Positions 6,422 to 12,487 of a stretch of DNA of 12,609 nt are shown here, piece after piece. The stretch comes from JAWRCU01 sp033542235 (GTDB lineage: Bacteria; Pseudomonadota; Alphaproteobacteria; Rhizobiales; Rhizobiaceae). Within the stretch, counting starts at the first letter, position 1. Each line of letters begins with the position of its first letter. The notes beneath the pieces are model-generated. The model made no database searches, was not told the DNA's origin, and saw only the letters and a program-made list of their open reading frames with translations. Both the position numbers and the translations under genes were made by a program. The DNA is taken from contig NZ_JAWRCU010000040.1 in the NCBI RefSeq assembly GCF_033542235.1, positions 1-12,609 of the forward strand, read 5' to 3'.

Positions 6422-7066
6422 GACAATCTCCTATTGTTAGTTATTTGCCCTTCCCATCCCCCACCGCTCGCCGCCGCCCTGGGGGAGTGTCTGCGATTTT
6501 CCCTCTGACCGTAGCCGCTTCGATGGAGCGTCCTGCAGCGCAACGGCACGCGACCTCTACAAGGTAGATGTGACGTCGCCATTCGCGCGCCGGATGACGA
6601 CGCAATCCTGAAGTAATCGGGTTTTCATTGGATGCTTTCCGTGGCCTACGCGTAGGGCGACCACGTGTAATATATAGCGCTCTTGAAGCTCGAATAAAAG
6701 AAGTGAAAAGAATTAATTCCTGAAATTTCGGATTTCTCGGAAACAAAATTTTGCCAGTAGAAGCCGACGAAAATTCAATGGCAAAAAAAGTCAGCATTCT
6801 CCTTGTTTTCAGTTCATTCAACTCCCATATCCAATACTCGTTGATTTGCCCGATTTTGGCTTCGCGGTGTCAGAGACCCCGCCATCCATGCCCCAAATCT
6901 CGAGAGCGGAAAATGCATGACGCCGATATGACGTTGCATGCCCCGCCGTGAACCTTGATGTGAACGGCCTGCTGCCCACGGACGTATTCTGCCAGCACGA
7001 TGATCGCTAAGGCTCGAATGGGAGCGGCGCTGAACACACAGCAGCGCGATCTTACGGAGAAGAGCG
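6422..7066. other. 645-base stretch without a convincing gene, with an AT-rich patch
   Basis: Around 6640-6850 the base composition turns clearly AT-rich compared with the rest of the window. It includes a TAATATATAG sequence near 6667 and several A and T runs. The minus-strand frames here are rich in Arg and low-complexity segments and have no motif that I know. The patch could hold promoters for the genes starting at 6421 (minus) and 7067 (plus), or be foreign DNA. I saw no clean -35/-10 pair or terminator. Confidence 0.4.
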
Positions 7067-7330
7067 ATGAACAACCGCACCACACAGAAGATCGTTCGCT
7101 TCCAGTCGGCGTTTTCGTTGCCCGGCTTCGACGCGCCGCAGCCGCCCGGGGAATATCTCGTCGACCATGACGAGGAGCCGATCGAGATTGCGTCTCATCT
7201 GGCGTGGCGGCGTGTGGCCACCTTTATCCATCTGCCCGCGATCTCCACGGTATGCCCGACGCAGCAGATGGTGCCGATCGATCCTGCCTTCCTCGATGCC
7301 GCATTGGAACAGGACCAGAAACAATCATGA
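7067..7330 (+). CDS. Conserved small hypothetical protein (FQSAFSLPGFDAPQPPGEY)
   Basis: 87 residues with the phrase FQSAFSLPGFDAPQPPGEYL, then VDHDEEPIE, then AWRRVATFIHLPA and a C-terminal MVPIDPAFLDAAL. I recall this pattern (an antiparallel beta protein with PPGEY, DEE.IE and RRVAT blocks) from many short rhizobial proteins without known function. The start ATG has GGAGAAGAGCG before it. The stop overlaps the start of the gene at 7327 by four bases (ATGA), so the two are very likely translated together. No signal peptide or membrane segment is seen. Confidence 0.82.
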   Translation: MNNRTTQKIVRFQSAFSLPGFDAPQPPGEYLVDHDEEPIEIASHLAWRRVATFIHLPAISTVCPTQQMVPIDPAFLDAALEQDQKQS

Positions 7331-7629
7331 GCACTGGATCCCTTGTGCCACATACCGCGCGCCATATCCGACACGAGGCTGCAACCCATCGTTTTGTGGT
7401 CGGACAGGCCGTACGAATGAGGGGCCGCTTCGGAAACGTTCCAAAAGATGCGGAAATCTATCGCGTCACCCGAATGCTCCCGCCGAGTGGAGATTCGCCG
7501 CAATACCGTATTCGCAGCGACGACGAGCGTTATGAGCGAGTGACGACGGAAGATGGCCTCGAACCCGCCGAGGTGTTGCCGTCCGATAAGAGCGCAGCTC
7601 TCATCCAAAAAACATTCAGCGGCGGTTAG
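7327..7629 (+). CDS. Conserved small hypothetical protein (FVVGQAVRMRGRFG)
   Basis: 100 residues. After a His-rich start comes HRFVVGQAVRMRGRFGNVP, then AEIYRVTRMLPPSGDSPQYR and IRSDDERYERVTTEDGLEPA. This resembles a small SH3-like or beta-barrel fold (VGQ.VR, then QYRIR..DE..ERV). I have seen this arrangement in rhizobial hypothetical proteins; the function is unknown. The ATG overlaps the previous stop, which fixes the start and argues for a two-gene operon with 7067-7330. The last 30 residues are less patterned. Confidence 0.8.
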   Translation: MSTGSLVPHTARHIRHEAATHRFVVGQAVRMRGRFGNVPKDAEIYRVTRMLPPSGDSPQYRIRSDDERYERVTTEDGLEPAEVLPSDKSAALIQKTFSGG

Positions 7630-7678
7630 GGCTCGGTGAGACGATCGGTATCGCGAGCGCTATCGCTGATCCCCCAAC

Positions 7679-7786
7679 ATGCCGCAACCTCCCGATGCGA
7701 TGTCGATAACCGATGATGATGGGACGAAGCTCTATTCGGGCAAGTTCGACGCCGTCGACGGTTTTGAAGGAAAGCAACCATCATGA
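7679..7786 (+). CDS. Possible 35-aa peptide overlapping the next gene
   Basis: The frame starts at ATG 7679 and ends in an ATGA overlap with the start of the gene at 7783, the hallmark of translational coupling. The product is MPQPPDAMSITDDDGTKLYS then GKFDAVDGFEGKQPS. It is acidic and polar with no family match. No good ribosome site precedes it, so it may instead be the 3' remnant of a lost gene or chance. Confidence 0.3.
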   Translation: MPQPPDAMSITDDDGTKLYSGKFDAVDGFEGKQPS

Positions 7787-8109
7787 ACGCACACACCAAT
7801 GAAACTGAAAGCAGGCAGCATGCCCTGGAGATCAGCATTTGGGACAACGAAGGCGGAGCATCCGGCTGTGACTCCATGGATCAGCACTATGGGCGTCGCA
7901 TAGAAACAGACGGCTCCTGGAGCATCTATCACGTCTTTACAGGTGTCCCAGCGGATATCGGCGGTCGTTCCACGACCGGATTGAGCCGGTCGAGCGCCAC
8001 CGAGGGTATGCTGTCTCTCAATCTTCGCGGCCAGAGACGGCGAAGGGAGCTGAGCCCGTCGACGGCCTTCGGTCCAAAGGCTGAAGAAAGCGACGGGATG
8101 CGATCATGA
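7783..8109 (+). CDS. Unnamed small protein with YGRR..SW..Y.VFTG motif, copy 2
   Basis: 108 residues, paralog of the gene at 709-963. The shared core is YGRRIETDGSWSIYHVFTGV and GLSRSSATEGMLSLNLRG. It has a longer acidic N-terminus and a longer basic C-terminus than copy 1. The ATG lies after GAAGGAAAGC, and its stop overlaps the DUF1488 start at 8106 by four bases. That overlap, and the same order at the other locus, says the two proteins are made together and probably act together. Function unknown; soluble by sequence. Confidence 0.78.
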   Translation: MNAHTNETESRQHALEISIWDNEGGASGCDSMDQHYGRRIETDGSWSIYHVFTGVPADIGGRSTTGLSRSSATEGMLSLNLRGQRRRRELSPSTAFGPKAEESDGMRS

Positions 8110-8375
8110 CGCTGGATTTTCCCAACCGGAGCCCCCGCAGCTTCGACGAAGCAAGGAATGCGGTACGCTTCGTCGGCTACGATGGCATGTTCGAGGTGCC
8201 GTTCTTTGTCGAGGCGGCCGCACTCGTCGGAAAATCGGGCGGAACAACAGCGTCGGAAGCAGAATACCTAGCGGCCTTTGATGCCGCGCGCGGTTCGATC
8301 CACGGCGTTGCGCGCGAGGCCTACTCCCATGGCCGCCGCACCTCTTACACATTCACCGCCGCCGATTTCCTGTAA
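8106..8375 (+). CDS. DUF1488 family protein, copy 2
   Basis: 89 residues: MTLDFPNRSPRSFDEARNAV, then FVGYDGMFEVPFFVEAAALV, a short Gly/Thr-rich insert, LAAFDAARGSIHGVA and a final TFTAADFL. This is the DUF1488 pattern and a close paralog of the gene at 436-696. Its start is fixed by the ATGA overlap with the preceding gene. It is intact. The family function is not known; conservation of the FDEAR...YDGMFEV block between copies suggests that this is the working face. Confidence 0.87.
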   Translation: MTLDFPNRSPRSFDEARNAVRFVGYDGMFEVPFFVEAAALVGKSGGTTASEAEYLAAFDAARGSIHGVAREAYSHGRRTSYTFTAADFL

Positions 8376-8385
8376 GAGGGAGTAT

Positions 8386-8424
8386 ATGGCTGCCTCAACC
8401 GAACGACCTAAGGTGCAAAAGTAA
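8386..8424 (+). CDS. Possible 12-codon mini-frame
   Basis: ATG at 8386 follows GAGGGAG at four bases, a good ribosome site, and codes for MAASTERPKVQK before a stop. It sits between the DUF1488 gene and the gene at 8446. It may be a leader peptide, the truncated start of a lost gene, or chance. Confidence 0.22.
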   Translation: MAASTERPKVQK

Positions 8425-8445
8425 CGAAGACAAAGGGAAGCTGCC

Positions 8446-8631
8446 ATGAAAGACGTCATTCCTATTTCATTGTCGGACATGCGCGGCGTCCTGGCTGAAG
8501 CTTCACGACGGCTCAGTGTCGTGGAGGGTTCGCTGGAGCATGAAGAGCTCGCGTCGAGAATCCTTGCGCTGTTTGAGACTGATCACGACGCCGACGAGGC
8601 GCTCGCAGCAGCGCTGAAAGAGTCCGGCTAA
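8446..8631 (+). CDS. Small helical hypothetical protein
   Basis: 61 residues: MKDVIPISLSDMRGVLAEAS, then RRLSVVEGSLEHEELASRIL and ALFETDHDADEALAAAL. It is acidic and predicted to be mostly helical. I associate the EHEELA.RILALF pattern with short rhizobial hypothetical proteins, but no function is known. The ATG has AAGGGAAG upstream at a reasonable distance. It continues the run of small plus-strand genes from 7067 and is 30 bases ahead of the next start. Confidence 0.68.
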   Translation: MKDVIPISLSDMRGVLAEASRRLSVVEGSLEHEELASRILALFETDHDADEALAAALKESG

Positions 8632-8661
8632 GCAGATCCGCGAGCTGAGAAGGAGACACAT

Positions 8662-9047
8662 ATGGCAAATCCTGATGCAGCGTCCAATGCCTGGAGCAGA
8701 GCCGATAAGATTAGTGCAAGCGACAATCTACGGGCAGGCCGAAAACCGAGAGACTCGCCACAGCACGAGAGGTTGCGTATGTCAGCAGAAGTCCTTGCCG
8801 TGCCGCGCTATTTGAGGGGTGAGACTATCGCTGCCACCCCAGCACTCACAGCTGCGCGAGAGGAGATACGACTGGCAAAGCGCGAGCTCGATCTATGGGA
8901 AACTGCCTTCACCGACATAGGGAGGGGAATCCCGACGAGTACCATGTCGAGATCCGGGTGGCGGAGGAACGTCTGCGTCATGCCCGCATCCGTGAGAAGC
9001 GATTGGCCACTCCCCCGTTGATCAGCGAGCAGCAAGTCACGCAGTGA
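8662..9047 (+). pseudogene. Small hypothetical gene with one frameshift near 8921-8928
   Basis: The ATG at 8662 has AAGGAG upstream. The frame codes a polar start, then LAVPRYLRGETIAATPAL, and a helix ending LAKRELDLWETAFTDIG. After about 8920 the frame that keeps protein-like text is shifted: NPDEYHVEIRVAEERLRHAR and IREKRLATPPLISEQQVTQ, ending at the TGA at 9045-9047. The whole span is 386 bases, one short of a multiple of three, which fits one lost base in the GGGAGGGG run. Without the shift the frame runs to 9021 with an Arg/Trp-rich, unlikely tail. The family is unnamed. The break is either a mutation or a homopolymer sequencing error. Confidence 0.65.
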
Positions 9048-9079
9048 GGATGAACGCACATCGGCCAGCGAGCGAGGCA

Positions 9080-9327
9080 TCAACACTGCCACTGTCGCTC
9101 CTGCTGAAGCGCCTTTTCTGTGCGGTTCTGCTCCTCGCCGCCATCGGAACGGTTGAGGTCGCGGTGCAGCGGATTAGGAGATTCCAGTCAGGCTCGTGCT
9201 CGATGATAAGGTGGAAATGCGAAACTTCCTCGAAATAACGCTCGATGCTCTTCGGACCTCGCTCGGTGCGATACTCGATGACTGACTTCCAGCGCTTGTC
9301 GCGATGAGGAGTTACTATATTACTCGT
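9080..9327 (-). pseudogene. Broken copy of the 80-aa gene at 11133-11375
   Basis: The frame reads NIVTPHRDKRWKSVIEYRTE, RGPKSIERYFEEVSHFHLI and IEHEPDWNLLIRCTAT, which aligns residue by residue with the intact copy. The start codon is ACG instead of ATG (9327-9325), and one base is missing in the stretch matching TVTLNR, so the C-terminal part is out of frame. There are also six extra bases near the 3' end. It cannot give the normal product. Confidence 0.8.
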
Positions 9328-9359
9328 CCGCGATCCTTAGGGTGACCGTCGTTCCATCA

Positions 9360-9473
9360 GAACCTGATGCGGACAACGACGACATAAAGAAACGCAAACA
9401 AGAACGTCGGCGACAAGGACTTGGGTTAACGCTCTCGAGGCGACGTTCAGCTGCTCCAGATATCATCATTGTC
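9360..9473 (-). pseudogene. Decayed copy of the 37-aa membrane peptide gene at 11404-11517
   Basis: Minus-strand text such as GTTCTTGTTTGCGTTTCTTT matches the intact gene's membrane-span codons, but an added base breaks the frame in the span, and the early codons are also out of register. The boundaries are approximate. Confidence 0.6.
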
Positions 9474-9486
9474 CGGGTGATTTGCG

Positions 9487-9732
9487 ATGACGCTTTCGAT
9501 CGATCTGCGTGAGCGTATCTTAGTCATGTCTCGAAGGGGAACTCGCGGCGGAAGCTGCGGAGAAGTTTGCCGTATCCGCGAGTTCGGCAATACGGATCGC
9601 GGCACGCTATGCCGCGACGGGCAGTGTAGCACCGAAGAAGGGCAAGCGCCGCTCGAAGCTGAAGCCATCTCTGTTGCGTGGGGTCGCGGAAGCGCCGGAC
9701 ATTACGATGGCGGACCTGGCGTCCTACCGCCT
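9487..9732 (+). pseudogene. IS630-family transposase, N-terminal fragment
   Basis: The start MTLSIDLRERIL is in frame from 9487. After about 9535 the next frame carries ELAAEAAEKFAVSASSAIRI, then AARYAATGSVAPKKGKRRSK and LLRGVAEAPDITMADLAS. This is the helix-turn-helix N-terminus of IS630-type transposases (AAERFGVS..SAIR..., GSVAPKK, PDIT..EL). The DDE catalytic domain is missing: homology ends near 9730, where the convergent zinc-ribbon gene begins. It is therefore a truncated and frameshifted remnant. Confidence 0.8.
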
Positions 9733-9909
9733 TCGCCCTTGATCACCAATATCCCGGAAGTTTTTGCTTTCGATATCGATGATCATGCCGCATGCGGAGC
9801 ATTCAAGTTGGGTGTGGCTTCGCACCCATCGGACCTTCCCGACCATCTCGTAGGAGCAGGATGGGCACTTAATTCCGATTTCGGCGTCTTCGACGTCTTT
9901 AACGGCCAT
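9724..9909 (-). CDS. Small zinc-ribbon protein, copy 2
   Basis: 61 residues with Cys pairs CPSC (15, 18) and CSAC (37, 40) around YEMVGKVRWVRSHTQLE, then DIESKNFR. It is a paralog of the gene at 1729-1935. The ATG at 9909 matches the start of copy 1. The frame stays open upstream for another 66 codons to 10107 without an ATG, so a longer product from a broken upstream gene cannot be excluded. The 3' end overlaps the IS630 fragment by nine bases and ends in an Arg-rich GRRR, which may be new sequence created when the insertion sequence landed. Likely zinc binding; function unknown. Confidence 0.72.
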   Translation of the reverse strand: MAVKDVEDAEIGIKCPSCSYEMVGKVRWVRSHTQLECSACGMIIDIESKNFRDIGDQGRRR

Positions 9910-10107
9910 GAGTGACTTTCGTCTTTCCGAGGCGGAAAGAACATCCGCTTCACAAGCTCCTCGGTTGGCTTTACAATGAGTCAGGGTGCAGCCGGGCGTC
10001 TTTAGTCCCTGAGCGGCTAGCGAAGCACCCTCAGCAGCTCCATCGTACCAACCGCTGATTTCTTCGGCCGTCTCTTCGGCACTTTCGGTCAGTTCCTTTT
10101 CAGCGTC
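9910..10107 (-). pseudogene. Helical acidic fragment, probably the 3' part of a broken gene starting at 10198
   Basis: Read from 10107 the frame is DAEKELTESAEETAEEISGW, YDGAAEGASLAAQGLKT, then a Cys-containing stretch. The first 37 residues have strong amphipathic helix character and coding-like composition but no start codon; a TAA lies directly before. The short frame from ATG 10198 (MADENETPRMTQREAQEALE, KQVTQLKPDVRR) overlaps the beginning. A single base change near 10105 would join them into one protein that resembles small coiled, ribosome- or membrane-associated proteins of the ElaB/DUF883 kind. This likeness is from memory and uncertain. Confidence 0.45.
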
Positions 10108-10600
10108 TTACATCTGGCTTGAGCTGAGTGACTTGCTTCTCGAGGGCTTCCTGCGCTTCCCGCTGGGTCATGCGAGGGGTTTCGTTTTCGTCAGCCATCG
10201 TTAGCTCCAACAGCTGGTTAGTGAACGGAACCATACTCGAGATACTTGCCGTAGCGTTCCACCTGCGCAGGTCCGCCAGCACTTCGCCGTCCAGGGTGTC
10301 GCCCCCCCAGCTGCCAATGGTGCCCAGCAGCTCGACAGGCGCTTCGAGCGCGACCAAGGCGAGATAGAGTTGGTGTCGGATTGCGGTCTCTTCGTCGGCG
10401 AATTCCGGAGGTGAGCCGCCTGCGCCGGGGTACATGTTCCACAGACAGAGCTGCTCGAGGACATTGTCGTGGGTGAGTGTGCCGCTATAGTCTCCAACGA
10501 TCCGAAGGAGGATCGGCTTGGCACCTAGATTGCGCATGGCAATGTAGAGTTCCTTTACGATCGGGAACTTGAGTTGGTCTCTGAGTGGAGCGCTGCTCAT
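10100..10600 (-). CDS. Hypothetical protein with two internal repeats
   Basis: 166 residues in one frame. Residues 14-55 and 73-115 repeat the same pattern: .LY.A...L.A...LL..[IV]G...G.TL....VL..L..WN. The repeats share helix-loop-helix character, so the fold is probably two copies of one helical unit. I do not recognise the family. The ATG at 10600 overlaps the stop of the DUF3606 gene by four bases, which fixes the start and suggests coupling. An internal in-frame ATG at 10198 has GGAG six bases before it and starts a very different Glu/Gln-rich segment. The real protein may therefore end near residue 133, the tail being a separate gene fused by an indel. Confidence 0.68.
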   Translation of the reverse strand: MSSAPLRDQLKFPIVKELYIAMRNLGAKPILLRIVGDYSGTLTHDNVLEQLCLWNMYPGAGGSPPEFADEETAIRHQLYLALVALEAPVELLGTIGSWGGDTLDGEVLADLRRWNATASISSMVPFTNQLLELTMADENETPRMTQREAQEALEKQVTQLKPDVRR

Positions 10601-10778
10601 CGAAGGAGCTTCTTCGCTTCCTTTTCCAGCGTCTTTCGGTCATTGCCGAACTGACGGATCAGCCCAATCGCCTCGGCCCGTCTGACCCCGGTCCTCTTCA
10701 TGAGATAATTTATTTCATAGTTCTCGCCTCCGGCTACCCGCTCGCGGTCGTGCCTGTCCTTCTTCGTTCGTCGGCCAT
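10597..10778 (-). pseudogene. DUF3606 family gene with a one-base frameshift near its start
   Basis: The C-terminal part is a clear DUF3606: RERVAGGENYEINYLMKRTG, VRRAEAIGLIRQFGNDRKTL and EKEAKKLLR. The best start, ATG 10778 with GAGG at six bases and coding MADERR, is in another frame; the DUF3606 text begins at KKDRHD one frame away. The span is 182 bases, one short of 61 codons, so one base lost around 10761-10775 explains it. If the frame is taken as it stands, the only in-frame starts are far upstream and would add unrelated residues that run against the ligase fragment. DUF3606 proteins are small and of unknown function. The stop overlaps the next gene's ATG. Confidence 0.72.
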
Positions 10779-10882
10779 TGTCGGCCTCATTTCGTATCCA
10801 CAAGGAAAGCGGCTGGCTGGCTCCTTGGTTCCGGAATATCCGCGGCCTGTGGCATGGTTCGCCTCGGGGCGGGGGAAACAGA

Positions 10883-11136
10883 GTGCCTGCCAAGCTGAAG
10901 GCACGGGGGCGGCTTCAGCCCATCGAACTGCAGCTGGCGAACTTAGTCGAGGAGCCGCCGACGGACTGGCTGCACGAATCAAATATGACGGCTCTCGAAC
11001 CGAACTGGTCATCGAGCAGGGCAGGGCGCGTGCCCTGACACGGCGCGGTGCTGACTGGTCCGCGAGATATCACGGCTGTCCAATTTTCTTACCGACGTGG
11101 GATGATCGCACATCGGCCAGCGTGCGAAAGCATTAA
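10883..11136 (+). pseudogene. ATP-dependent DNA ligase, N-terminal fragment (LigD-type ligase domain)
   Basis: From GTG 10883 the frame gives PAKLKARGRLQPIELQLANL, VEEPPTDWLHE; after a lost A near 10977 it continues IKYDGSRTELVIEQGRARAL, TRRGADWSARYH. This is the adenylation-site region of ATP-dependent ligases, with the nucleotidyl Lys in the KYDG motif. Such ligase domains belong to bacterial double-strand break repair with Ku. Only about 65 residues of homology remain, ending near 11075, just before the start of the duplicated segment at 11100. The remaining ligase core, OB fold and any polymerase or nuclease domains are absent. The gene is dead by truncation and by frameshift. Confidence 0.78.
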
Positions 11137-11375
11137 TGCTGCCGCTCCTGCCGAAGCGCTTTTTCCGCACTGTTTTGCTCCTCGCCGCCATCGGAACGGT
11201 TGAGGGTGACGGTGCACCGGATCAGGAAATTCCAGTCAGGCCCGTGCTCGATGATGAGGTGGAGTTCCGAGATCTCCTCGAAATAGTGCTCGATGCTCTT
11301 CGCGCCTTCCTCGGTGCGGTACTCGATGACGGCCTTCCAGCGCTTGTCGCGGTGAAGAGTGACGACATTGCTCAT
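11133..11375 (-). CDS. Conserved 80-aa hypothetical protein (intact copy)
   Basis: 80 residues: MSNVVTLHRDKRWKAVIEYR, TEEGAKSIEHYFEEISELHL, IIEHGPDWNFLIRCTVTLNR and a charged C-terminus. The alternation W.A.IEYRTE, then EHYFEEISELH.IIE.GPDW and LIRCTVTLNR, suggests a mixed alpha/beta fold with two strands around a helix. I believe that it belongs to a short family found in rhizobia, function unknown. AAGGA lies six bases before the ATG. It is 28 bases downstream of the 37-aa membrane peptide gene, so they are likely one transcript. The copy at 9080-9327 is broken. Confidence 0.82.
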   Translation of the reverse strand: MSNVVTLHRDKRWKAVIEYRTEEGAKSIEHYFEEISELHLIIEHGPDWNFLIRCTVTLNRSDGGEEQNSAEKALRQERQH

Positions 11376-11403
11376 CCGCGATCCTTAGGGCGATCGACTT
11401 CGA

Positions 11404-11517
11404 TCAGAATGTGATGCTGGTGAAGACGACATAAAGAAATGTAACAAGCACGCCGCCGACAAGCGCGCTAAGGAGCCACGCTGCTGGGTCGAGGTTCAGC
11501 CGTGCCAGATATCTCAT
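11404..11517 (-). CDS. 37-aa single-span membrane peptide (intact copy)
   Basis: MRYLARLNLDPAAWLLSALV followed by GGVLVTFLYVVFTSITF. Residues 12-35 form a long hydrophobic span after a short basic N-terminus. The upstream ribosome site is weak (GGATGG at a longer distance). The order, this peptide then the 80-aa gene, is kept in the decayed duplicate at 9080-9473, which shows the pair was duplicated as a unit. Function unknown; likely an inner-membrane peptide. Confidence 0.6.
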   Translation of the reverse strand: MRYLARLNLDPAAWLLSALVGGVLVTFLYVVFTSITF

Positions 11518-11548
11518 GTGATTGCCATCCGTGACGGGAGACGAGGGG

Positions 11549-11848
11549 TCAATGGCGAGGCGATGCATGGTCCACTTCCCATCGGCTCAGCGCATTGCCG
11601 ATGAACTGATCGATCCGGCTCACCGGAACGCTCAGCCTGAATGCGTCGTCCGCGGTGAAGGCGGCCAGAAGGTCAGGTTCCTTGTTCACGCCATACTGGA
11701 ACTCCCGGACGAGCAAGGCCGCGATGCGCTCCGCACCGATGCTGCGGGCAGTGATTGAATTGCTCGTGCATACCTTCGTGTGCACGCGCATGATCATGCT
11801 CATGTCGGCCGATGTCAGATATTGCTTTTGGTATTTGGCGGAAGACAC
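11549..11848 (-). CDS. Hypothetical protein, 99 aa
   Basis: The start is GTG 11848, with a full-consensus AAGGAGGT seven bases upstream; an ATG-type start further up would place that site inside the gene. The product begins VSSAKYQKQYLTSADMSMIM, continues with IGAERIAALLVREFQYGVNK, EPDLLAAFTADDAFRL and ends in a charged tail. It is helical and soluble. The AA..LV.EFQ.GV..E..L..A pattern is one I recall from small rhizobial proteins of unknown function. It is 31 bases upstream of the membrane peptide at 11517, so all three genes may form one minus-strand operon. Confidence 0.78.
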   Translation of the reverse strand: MSSAKYQKQYLTSADMSMIMRVHTKVCTSNSITARSIGAERIAALLVREFQYGVNKEPDLLAAFTADDAFRLSVPVSRIDQFIGNALSRWEVDHASPRH

Positions 11849-11996
11849 GCGGCGACCTCCTTTCGGATTGAGGGCCCCCAGGATTGCCACCCTCGACCGA
11901 CAGCGCCCAGAAACAAGCTGCCGACACTTTTGACCGTATCAGCATTCCCGGCCCGGAGCGAGGACAGTCGGGTCGGTGGACGCCACACCGGATCAC

Positions 11997-12019
11997 AAAA
12001 AGGCCGGGCGGTCCCGGCC
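11997..12019 (-). terminator. Rho-independent terminator downstream of csp copy 2
   Basis: On the minus strand a perfect 7-bp stem, GGCCGGG and CCCGGCC with a four-base loop, is followed directly by five T. It lies 67 bases after the stop of the csp copy 2 gene and ahead of the gene at 11848, so it separates the two transcripts. Confidence 0.88.
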
Positions 12020-12085
12020 TCTCCTATGCGCCTCGATGATCAGAGCCAGTACATCCGTGGTTAAAGACCCAGAAGCGCAGTCTGG

Positions 12086-12294
12086 TTATGCAGCCTGAAG
12101 GTTCTCGGCCGAGCTCTTGCCGTTGCGGTTGTCCTTCACGACATCGAAGCTGAGCTTCTGGCCCTCGACAAGCGAGCTCATGCCGGCGCGCTCGACGGCG
12201 GAGATGTGGACGAATACGTCCGGCTGGCCGTTGCCAGCTCGATGAAGCCAAAGCCCTTGGTCGCATTGAAGAACTTCACGGTTCCAGTATTCAT
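12086..12294 (-). pseudogene. Cold-shock protein, CspA family, copy 2, with a one-base frameshift
   Basis: The ATG is at 12294 with the same AAAGGAAA ribosome site as copy 1. It opens MNTGTVKFFNATKGFGFIEL; then one base is missing at about 12234-12240, where copy 1 has an extra base. The frame that follows reads QPDVFVHISAVERAGMSSLV, EGQKLSFDVVKDNRNGKSS and AENLQAA before TAA. The span of 209 bases is one short of the 210 expected for a 69-residue CspA. As it stands the product leaves the CspA fold after RNP1, losing RNP2. Either a pseudogene or a sequencing error; the few substitutions relative to copy 1 are mostly conservative, which suggests recent loss or an error. Confidence 0.85.
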
Positions 12295-12465
12295 GACGAT
12301 TTCCTTTCGGTCATAGTTGATCGCCCGCCGCGCGCAGTGCACGACAAACGATTAAGATCGATTTTGAGAGAGGAAAATCGCCAAAGGCAGAGTGCGCGCC
12401 GTAAACAACATTCGACAAGCAAGATCGACACTCGCGATATAGGCCTGTGGAGTGTTCGAAACAAG
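12295..12465 (-). promoter_or_regulatory. csp copy 2 leader and promoter region
   Basis: Blocks matching the copy 1 leader lie at 12359-12380, 12411-12424 and 12456-12465, at distances from the ATG within a few bases of those in copy 1. On the minus strand the first block is a perfect 7-bp inverted repeat, CGATTTT and AAAATCG, around CCTCTCTC. The stretch 12380-12371 can pair with the ribosome site at 12305-12297 with one bulge. The bases between the blocks have diverged, which marks the blocks as constrained. Confidence 0.5.
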
Positions 12466-12487
12466 ACTCCGGCTACACATATTGTCG

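Larger units (their letters stand above)
9048..9478. repeat. Decayed copy of the segment at about 11100-11518
   Basis: Both segments start with near-identical text (gatga.cgcacatcggccag) and stay alignable for some 420 bases in the same orientation, through an 80-aa gene and a 37-aa membrane peptide gene. The copy at 11100-11518 is intact; this one carries substitutions, a six-base insertion and at least two frameshifts. This is an old direct duplication in which one copy lost function. Confidence 0.8.

Noticed and set aside
6441..6821. 126-residue minus-strand frame
   Set aside because: Arg-rich, runs through an AT-rich patch and lacks any family motif or ribosome site.
6814..7083. Minus-strand frames antisense to the start of the gene at 7067
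   Set aside because: One frame has a plausible stretch (RALAIIVLAEYVRGQQAV) but without start signal, family or continuity; probably chance.
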